Shown: in pieces, positions 56,521-64,000 of the stretch
Numbering within the stretch: the first letter of the stretch is position 1
Layout of the letters: every line of letters starts with the position of its first letter
Origin: Mytilus trossulus
Taxonomy: Eukaryota > Mollusca > Bivalvia > Mytilida > Mytilidae
Reading direction: 5' to 3'
DNA: 64,000 nt
Assembly (NCBI RefSeq): GCF_036588685.1
Contig: NC_086375.1
Location: forward strand, 10,285,916-10,349,915
The notes under the pieces: generated by a model
Told to the model about the DNA's origin: nothing
The model's database searches: none
The model's input: the letters and a program-made list of their open reading frames with translations, nothing else
Translations under genes and position numbers: made by a program

Positions 56521-59500
56521 CTGAAATAGATATAATCTTGTAATTTTAATTTTAGAACACATTCTGTTGATATTGTTTTCCAATTTGGTTAGAGTTATTC
56601 CCCCTTTTCATTTCAAATGTTGTTCAATGACAAGAAGACTAAATAATATCCTGTATTCACGGTATTTGTGTCTTCTATGTAATATTCAATTTTCATATGT
56701 TGGATATTATTTTCTTAATGTCTATAAAAAGGCAGCAATCATAAATGAAAGTAAACAAATAATAAATGCAGAGAGACCTTAAATAATGCACAATCTATAA
56801 ATGGAAGTTCTAAATGTGTAGTTGGTAGGTTGCAACATGGTCAAATACTTGACAGTTTTGGTAAGGGGAAATAATTCTTTAAAATCGGGAATGCGTTTGT
56901 GATAATCAGTTTCAACAATGCTTCTAAAGCATACATGAGGGTCATAATGGGGGTACCTTCATGATGAATAGTACATGTGGTAAAAATTCTTGCCAATGCA
57001 AAATGACGTTAAATATCCTCCCCAAAAAACGTTAACTATAATTATTTGAGACCTCTGACAAATCATGATTAGGATATTTTGACGAATCACAGTAACCAAT
57101 TTGATCCTAATGATAGCAAATGACTGTTTGGCGCCTGACGATAATGGGCATTCCTACCCTTGTACATGTGACAGATAACTAAAATAATCTGTGAAACTTT
57201 GAAAACCACAAACATTCCAGTGATAATTGAGAAAGATGTGACCACTTACCACATTTACATCTTCCAATCTGGCGTTGTGCCAATTCTAGTTTACATTTAC
57301 ATTGAAAACACCTTTTCTTCACTTTCTGACTTTGTTTTTCTGGGGTTGATTCAGGTGTGGAATCTGCTTCAACATTTGATATATCCCTAAAATAAATAAT
57401 TATTAGACACTGAAATATACAATACAATATTATTATTTAAATTTTATAATTTATACATATCTATACATTTTCTATACCCAATACTTCATAGCTTTTTTTT
57501 ATGTCACACAAGTCTGTCAAAAGTTTCTGTATAGTCAATTATTCATATATGAAGCTTAAGGCTTTATCTAGCACTTTAGTATAATATGCTATTTATTTGT
57601 GTTTATGATATGAAGACTTTAAGAATTGTTTCAAATTTAAGACATTCCTAATACTTCCTTGCTTGTTTTAGTCAACATTCTACTACCTATACCTATTTTT
57701 GGTATCAACATGTTGTGGCCATTCACTTTAGCTCATGATATCGTAAGTCTTTTCCAAGTTTTTAACCATTTAAATCATAAAATGTTTAATGTATATGTAT
57801 ATTCCTTATTTTCAGCTTTGGATACCCCTTTTGAAGCTCTTTATAAAGGTCTTTGTCACATGACTTCAAATTACCTTTTACTGCCTTTCTTTTCTGGTGA
57901 CAGTCCTGCATTTTCAGTTGAGGTACTACATGTAGGTGAAGGTGAATTATTCCCATTTGTATTTTTATCATTTGTGTTAATCACAGTCCCATTTGTACTA
58001 TTATTAGTACCACATATATTATTTAATTGTACTTTATCACTAATATCTTCCTTTGAGCTGCTTGCTTCTGGAAAGGTTGAACTGACTGACACACAAGCTG
58101 GCTCTGAAAATTAATGCATATTGATCTTAGCCATAAAAGTATTCATTTTTTTGCACAGCATACTTTCACAAAAACCTACAAGGTGTCCTGTGACTTGGTT
58201 AAAATAATCATTGATGGTTATTTTTCTCAGTGAATATTTATTGTTGATAATTGTTAGTGATTCACTCTGTTATACTGTATATCCATTATTATATGTTGAA
58301 AACAAAAACTCATGAGATGTTTCTTTTTTTACATCCAGCCTCAATTATTTCCTGCATACATGTACTTATAATCTGTATGTTTTTTCCAGCTTAATGATTC
58401 AACTTTAAAAAGGGACCACTATCTAGTCACCCTACCTGATGTCTATACAGCAGAGTTAATTGTCCTTGGGATTTGATCCCTACACAATTTTCCCATTTGA
58501 ATTAATGGTATAAGATTGATGATTTTATCTGTTGATTGTTCACTGATACTTAAGTTTTTAATTTTTCAGGAAGTTGAAAAAACACATTGCAGAATATGCA
58601 GGAGATCTATTTGTATTTTCAGTGCAATGTGAGAAAATGGACAATAGCATACAGCTGGATATTTAGGAAAATACAAACCACTTGTTGGAATCATGTGATC
58701 TGGTGCACTTTTCATTACATCTTTTGACTTTTCTGAAAAAGAATAACTTCAATTGAATATTCATATTAGGTCAAATGAACTTTAGTTATTCCGAATAGAA
58801 AAGAAAGGATGTGGGCCTTGTGGGGTAACCATCAAGACATAAAATCATTACATGCAGAGCAAAAAACACAAAATAACAGTAAATTTATTGCTGATTTTTT
58901 AGGAAAAAAACTTTCTGCTTTTAAAAATATATACTTCCATGTTTTGTACTACACCTATAGCTAGCCTATATCAACACTATATGAGGAGATACATGTACAA
59001 ATACATGTTGTTTTATGTGAGATATACACTGTGTACATGTATCACCTCTGTTGGTCACAGCTTGTCTATGTGTGAAAATAACAGAATTATTTTAATAAAT
59101 ACCATCTATTAATAATTAAGTGGGAAAAATTTACCAGGTGAAAATTTAATTTAAGATATTAATATCAATGTTCATATAGTAGTAAGCAACTTTTAATTTT
59201 TCCTGAAACAAGTTTGGTTTTCCCATTTGAAAGGTTTTACATTAGTAATTGTTGGGGTCCTTTGAAGCTTGTTGTGTGGTGTGATCCAAGGCTATGTGTT
59301 GAAGTCTGTACTTTGACCGATAATAATTTACTTTTAAAAAATTATGACTTGGATGGAGAGTTGTCTCATTGGCACTCATACCACATCTTCTTAAGGTTGT
59401 AAAAAATCCAGGAAAAATAACTAGTAATGCAGTGTTTTCCCTAGAGGGTTTATGCATGGTGGTACCCCCATGCATTAATTTAGGCCCCCATCCTTCAAAT

Positions 59501-62500
59501 CTTGAAATTCTTTATTACTCTATATACAAGTCCCCATCCTTCAAAATTCATGCCCACCATCCATTCAGCCAATCCCACCATCCTTCAAAACATTTCTAGG
59601 GAAAACACTGGTAATGACTGGGCTAGTGGTCAATACCGACACAAACAGTTCAATACCGGTAAAATACAATTCTTAAAGAGTAATATGATGTCCGGCAAAT
59701 GAATAGTTATGTATCTATTCATTTGATTTTCATATGTCAGAGGCTGATTTAAGGGGTTCCAGGCCCCCCACTTCTGGGAAAAAATTAGGCTGCTTATATA
59801 GGGAATCACTGAAGCGTGACTGGAGTGGGCCCCCTCTTAGGTCAGTCAGTGGGCCCCCACTTATGAAAATTCCTGGATCCCAAATCTGATTATAACTTTG
59901 TACACTGAATACTACATTTGAAATAAACGTAAAGATACTTTACACTCATTCACTATCATTTTCTCCGAAAAAAAATCAGTAAGTGTCTTTCTTAGAGTAT
60001 ACATCTAGTCTTAGAGCATGATTTTTTATTTGTTGTTAGTGGCTTTGAACTAGCTGTCAGTAATTTGGAGTACTCTCAGATCAGTTCTTAGTGTCTTTTG
60101 CTGTTGGGATATATATAATTATTACATTGGTTGCAATGAGTTACATTGATTTCCCAGTTAGATAAATCCGATAGTTTCACATGTGAAATAAACGTGGTTA
60201 TTTCACTCTCTGACGTCATACAACAATAGGCGTTGTCAAGACGTCGATAAAGTCGAAACAAAACATGCGTAGAAAAACCATATAGTTCCTTACATTTTCT
60301 ACATTAATTTCATAAATAAAAGTAATTTGACAATGTAATAAAAATCATAACTAATCACCGTATTTGAATATAAAAAATAAGACAACTTATGACCGAACGC
60401 CACTATGGATTAAACTTGAGCTGCGCACTCGTTTAATTAGTACGTCGTTCGGTCACGCGTTGTCTTATTTTTTTTATATTCAAATACGGCGATTAGTTAT
60501 ACTATACATGCTATAAGTACCTGGACACGCCTACTCTGTGTAGTATTTGTATCCTTCTGATCAGTTAGTCTTTTTCAACTAATTTTATAGTTTGTTTTTA
60601 TGTTGTACTGTTTTATTATTGTCCCAGGTTAGGGGGAGGATTGGAATCCCGCTAACATGTTTAACCCAGCCACATTCTGTATGTATATGCCTGTAATTCA
60701 GTGGTTGTCGTTTGTTTATCATGCGTTACATATTTGTATTTCGTTCATTTTTTTGTACATAAATTAGGCAGTTAGTGTTCTTGTTTGAACAATGTTGAAT
60801 TGTTTTACATATCATTTCGGGCCTTTTATAGCTGACTATCCAGAGTGGGCTTTGCTATTGTTGAAGGCAGTAAAGTGGCCTATAGTTGCTAATTTCTTTG
60901 TCATTTGGTCTCTTGTGGAGAATTGTCTCATTGTCAATCATACCACATCTTCTTTTTTATATGTATAAGTTATATGTATAAGTTATATGTATAAGAATTC
61001 AGTACAATATTTCTTTTGGAAAATAAAGTTCATGCATGTGCTTTAAAATATTCAGAATGCAAAACTTTTGAAAAATTTGCAATATATTCATTTTTCATTT
61101 AATCTTATTAAAGATGTTTTCAGAAAGACACAAAGACACTCATGAACTATTGAGAACTTTATACATGATGTCGTGTATACATGTGTTTTTTTAATAAAAA
61201 CAAACTAAATTTGTTTAAGTTCCATAAATAATCTTTATCCAAAACATCTACTTGTACTTTAATTTCAAAAAGGACTTTTACATACATGTATACTGATTCA
61301 TGTAGGTAGGGATTATTTTTTTTACTTCGAGTCTATGGGAGCAACATTCTGACTTGAACAGCCCTTAATAAAATATGACAACAAAATTAAGCGTGGCTAT
61401 TTTTGAGACTAAAAAGTAGGTCACTGGAACCACACATAAATTTTTAAGTGGCATAATAGTAGGTTAGTAATCCACATCATAGCACATGTAAGCTGACTGC
61501 ATGCACTCGTTACACATTTGATAGGAATGTGTAGAAGTATTAATTAGATATAGGAAGATGTGGTATGAGAGCCAATGAGACAACTCTGAGCTCTCCATCC
61601 AAGTCACAATAATCTACATGTAAACTTACCTTTGTAGCATTTTGAACAGAGTCCCATGGTCTTTGCTGATCTACAAAAAGCAAAAACATCAATAATTACC
61701 GGTATACATGTTTTACCATAATAATCATAATAATTGAAACAGAAAGAAGGTCACAAACTAATGACTTTGCTTCAGAATCATAGGGAGAAATGACTCCTCT
61801 TTTAGAAACTAATAAGGGAGAAATGTTGAGATTGGAAATAGAAGTGCTTGTTCATTAATGTTCTATGAGTCTTTTATCATGTACATGTATATGCCAGTCA
61901 TGTATCTGTACTGTAGATATCATATTAAGAATACTGATTTTGGTCATAGCTGGTCTGCCTCCCGTGAATCTCGCACAAACATTTCAAATTTTCAATGTCG
62001 GACAGACAAAGAAAATATATGAAAATAAATAATGTTTGACAAGAGCTTTGATAAGGAAATTGAATATGACGCTTCTAATTAATAAATGGATTAAACATTA
62101 ACCAGGGCAATTTTAATCATGTTCTAACGAAACAAAAACTTATTTTGCCCAAATCAGTATGTTTTGATGTACATTCTCAAGAAGCATGTTCCAATATTAA
62201 GACATTTTTCTCATGCGTCTTAACAAAGTTTTGCCAACGGCTTGAAACGCTCATCAGTCCAGAATAAAATTTACTAGTCTACGGCATGGGACTAGTGTCC
62301 AACAGGACAATCTGTTAAGTTATGGAATATTTTTTTCATTTTGAACTCAGTTTACATGTATGAATTAACTTTCATTTCATGACTAGTATATATGAGGGGG
62401 GATAGGACCTTTATCGGGACTCCGGGATAGGCTGTTTTTAACCTCGGGATTTCGGGATTGCCCCTTTCAGGATCCGGGGATTGTTTTTGGATTTCAGGAT

Positions 62501-63087
62501 TTCCTTTATTTAATTTCGGGACCTCGGGATTTAGTGTTTTTAAGCCCGGGATTTTCGGGATCAGGACCCTCCTATCCCCCCTCTAGTATGACAATGCAAA
62601 ATTTGGCAGCCTCTAACAATCCCAAGTGACCATATTACCAATATGTTCTTTTTCATTGACCTTAATATGCTGAAACCAGCATTATTTATCAAGCTGAACC
62701 ATTATGCTGGTCACTTCTTGTCCCAACAAATGTAATTTGTAATCTTATGCTCATAAATAGCTAATCTTAATCTTCTATAATCAAGATAATTGCAATTTAA
62801 AATCACTTTTAAGTTATAATTGTCTCTTCAAGGGGCCATAGAATTGTTACCCATTAACATTATGGTGAGAATCAATTGTGTTTGAACGAATGGGAATAAT
62901 CATGCTGTTATCTGCTTAAGATTTACAGATGTTGACATGCGATGATGCGTCAACACTTGTCAACAAATGAACGGGTCTGAACAATTAATGAAAGAAAAAT
63001 CGGTTTATTTCCCACCGATCTTCTTTATTCTTACCCGTAAAACCCACACGGACATAATAGCTGGTCACTACTCTTTGAATCCTCCAT
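56369..63087 (-). CDS. ZFAND3: ZFAND3, A20/AN1-type zinc finger protein 3
   Basis: Small protein with an N-terminal A20 and C-terminal AN1 zinc finger; ZFAND relatives bind ubiquitin or stress-pathway partners. Six coding exons: 63087-63035, 61670-61630, 58732-58679, 58103-57875, 57386-57250 and 56520-56369, 666 nt, 221 residues (human 227). The A20 finger is split over exons 1-2: [18 protein letters not shown] (residues 12-29), with the C-x-C-x11-C-x2-C spacing of ZFAND3. A Ser/Thr/Asn-rich linker fills about 50-150. The AN1 finger has the ligands C152, C155, C169, C171, C176, H179, H185 and C187 ([20 protein letters not shown], then [14 protein letters not shown]). Stop TGA at 56371-56369. 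The start is the ATG giving [11 protein letters not shown] just before the finger. Confidence 0.94.
57250..57386 (-). CDS. ZFAND3: ZFAND3 coding exon 5 (first half of AN1 finger)
   Basis: 137 nt after acceptor TATTTTAG; ends in the AN1 ligands C152-C171; donor GTAAG. Confidence 0.94.
57875..58103 (-). CDS. ZFAND3: ZFAND3 coding exon 4 (low-complexity linker)
   Basis: 229 nt after acceptor ATTTTCAG; starts [16 protein letters not shown] and is rich in Asn, Ser and Thr; donor GTAATT. Confidence 0.88.
58679..58732 (-). CDS. ZFAND3: ZFAND3 coding exon 3
   Basis: 54 nt after acceptor TTTTTCAG; encodes [18 protein letters not shown]. Donor GTTTGT is non-optimal, so the exon edge is slightly less certain. 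Confidence 0.75.
59240..59402 (+). repeat. SINE-like dispersed repeat (family S)
   Basis: 'ggatggagagttgtctcatt' and 'cataccacatcttctt' match the other family S tails. In a ZFAND3 intron. Confidence 0.5.
59430..59610. mobile_element. hAT-like MITE, 181 bp
   Basis: Perfect 16-bp inverted ends: CAGTGTTTTCCCTAGA at the left and TCTAGGGAAAACACTG at the right. CAGTG with a following TTTCCC is typical of hAT termini. GTAATG abuts both ends directly (59424-59429 and 59611-59616). The inside repeats 'ccatccttcaaa'. No transposase. In ZFAND3 intron 2. Confidence 0.75.
59755..59885. repeat. 'ggatcc' dispersed repeat fragment
   Basis: 'tatagggaatcactgaagcg' and 'gtcagtcagtgggcccccac' match 41580-41690. 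Confidence 0.55.
60347..60500. mobile_element. Foldback element with about 53-bp arms
   Basis: Left arm 60347-60399 and right arm 60446-60500 are near-perfect inverted copies (ATAACTAATC, CGTATTTGAATATAAAA, GACAAC, GACCGAACG) around a 46-nt loop. Small gaps lie only in A-runs and one AT/GC swap. In ZFAND3 intron 2. Confidence 0.75.
60500..60960 (+). repeat. SINE-like dispersed repeat (family S), longest copy
   Basis: Contains 'tcccaggttagggggagg', 'aacatgtttaaccc', 'gggctttgctattgttgaag' and the tail 'caatcataccacatcttc', then an AT-rich end. It links the sequence blocks of families S and T. Confidence 0.6.
60956..60996 (+). repeat. 13-bp tandem repeat, 3 copies
   Basis: The unit 'ttatatgtataag' follows the SINE-like tail directly, as is common for SINE ends. 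Confidence 0.7.
61555..61615 (-). repeat. SINE-like tail (family S), reversed
   Basis: 'gatgtggtatgagagccaat' followed by 'gagacaactctgagctctcc' is the reverse complement of the family S tail; it ends just left of ZFAND3 exon 2. Confidence 0.5.
61630..61670 (-). CDS. ZFAND3: ZFAND3 coding exon 2 (rest of A20 finger)
   Basis: 41 nt after acceptor TTTGTAG; encodes [13 protein letters not shown]; donor GTAAG. Confidence 0.92.
62394..62585. mobile_element. Foldback MITE, 'cccgggatt' family, copy 2
   Basis: Starts GAGGGGGGATAGGACC and ends CCTATCCCCCCTC, inverted. The inside holds many 'cgggatt' repeats. Same family as 40344-40534. In ZFAND3 intron 1. Confidence 0.6.
63035..63087 (-). CDS. ZFAND3: ZFAND3 coding exon 1
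   Basis: 53 nt encoding [17 protein letters not shown] plus GG; donor GTAAG from 63034. Confidence 0.9.
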
Positions 63088-64000
63088 TTTTGCAATGAAA
63101 CTGTAGTTTCCAGGGCAAAATAGATGGTTCCTGGCGACTGACGGATTGACAATCGCCAGCGATTAATTCGACCTGCCAATAGAGGGCGTCTTGAGTGCTT
63201 CCGGGGTCAAAAGGCAACATACAAAGTGAATTTCTTAGATAGAGTTATCTTTCTTTGAACAAAACATCTAGTCAAAATATTAGAATATCAGTACTCGTGT
63301 CAAATTGCAATATTCGGCAACCGATGTAGTCATTTCAGCACCCATGTTAAATATGTTGAATATGAATATTTTTTTAGTATTTTAAGGTGGCCTCTGTATT
63401 ACTCAAACTAATATATTATTTCGTGCAAATCTGAGCTAAACAGCACTATAGGGCACATTTTTGGATATAGACGGTTCCAAGGCCAGGTAATTGTTCATTA
63501 ATGAAAACGAATAGACACTGTTAGAGTTGCCATCAACTGAGACATAGATCTAGCTTTAAACTTTTGGTCATTACAAAATGACGGTTTTCATAGAAACTGA
63601 ATTAAATCATATATTTGTTTTCAAAATACTAAATTAATAGTCCCAGCTTTTAACAAGTAGATACCCGCATAACAAATGGAAGTTATTAACGACCTTGACT
63701 TGCTATACACAGCCCTTGCACGATCGGCCTGTAGGTCATATTCAGTTTATATAGTTTAAACAATATTTATTCAGATAAATCAACATTAAACATATTAAAC
63801 AATGAAATAATATTAGGGATTCAGAAACAAGCAATTTGCTTTTACAAATCTGTCTCCCTTTACAGACATAATACACTTATTTGAACAATACATAAATATA
63901 AATACTGGCATGCTCTGTAATAAATATATGAATATGAAAAAGGTGAAAAAGGAAGAAAAAAAAAAATTCATGAGAAAAATAAAATAAAAATAATAATAAA
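63088..64000 (-). promoter_or_regulatory. ZFAND3 5' UTR/promoter and upstream DNA
   Basis: GCTTCCGG at 63197-63204 is an inverted ETS-like core about 110 bp upstream of the start codon. Beyond about 63250 I see only AT-rich sequence without genes. Confidence 0.3.

Noticed and set aside
57659-58114. 151-codon plus-strand open frame
   Set aside because: It lies mostly antisense to ZFAND3 exon 4, whose minus-strand frame has matching splice phases; the plus-strand frame has no recognisable domain.
62985-63179. 64-codon minus-strand open frame at the ZFAND3 start
   Set aside because: It overlaps exon 1 in another frame; the [18 protein letters not shown] frame continues into the A20 finger and is preferred.

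Overview
The window looks like nuclear DNA of a bivalve mollusc, most likely a mussel (Mytilidae). It is AT-rich. Its genes are split into short exons with GT-AG introns, and their proteins match animal housekeeping families. Between and inside the genes lie dispersed repeats that I recognise as common in bivalve genomes. There is no bacterial gene layout, CRISPR array, rRNA gene or convincing tRNA gene.

Layout, left to right. (1) 1052-8204, minus strand: NAA40 (histone H4/H2A N-terminal acetyltransferase NatD), seven coding exons from the start codon to the acetyl-CoA motif, with the last exon(s) off the left edge. (2) 10684-14958: an LTR retrotransposon with 549-bp LTRs that look identical, an AATC target duplication and a polypurine tract, but no recognisable pol domain. 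(3) 17597-30075, plus strand: a seven-exon gene for a 244-residue Tyr/Pro/Arg-rich protein I do not recognise, with a 15-nt microexon and three candidate last exons. (4) 30480-33770: stacked dispersed repeats. (5) 34190-39806, minus strand: SNRPD2 (Sm D2), whose second intron holds about 49 copies of a 67-bp satellite. (6) 42780-47232, plus strand: FKBP2 (ER prolyl isomerase), whose exon-2 end and 5' splice site are copied in tandem so that 13 donor sites follow each other. (7) 47940-56160: mostly repeat-derived intergenic DNA. (8) 56369-63087, minus strand: ZFAND3 (A20/AN1 zinc-finger protein), six coding exons, complete.

The genes are independent eukaryotic units and not an operon. The most unusual feature is that two neighbouring genes have each amplified a piece of their own splicing signals. 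FKBP2 has a tandem array of its 5' splice site. The SNRPD2 satellite unit contains 31 bp found just upstream of the intron's 3' splice site, where a branch point would lie. Several non-autonomous DNA transposons (Harbinger-like, hAT-like and foldback types) are also resolved, some with target-site duplications.

Exon boundaries were read by eye from splice signals, reading-frame continuity and protein similarity. No alignment or search was run.
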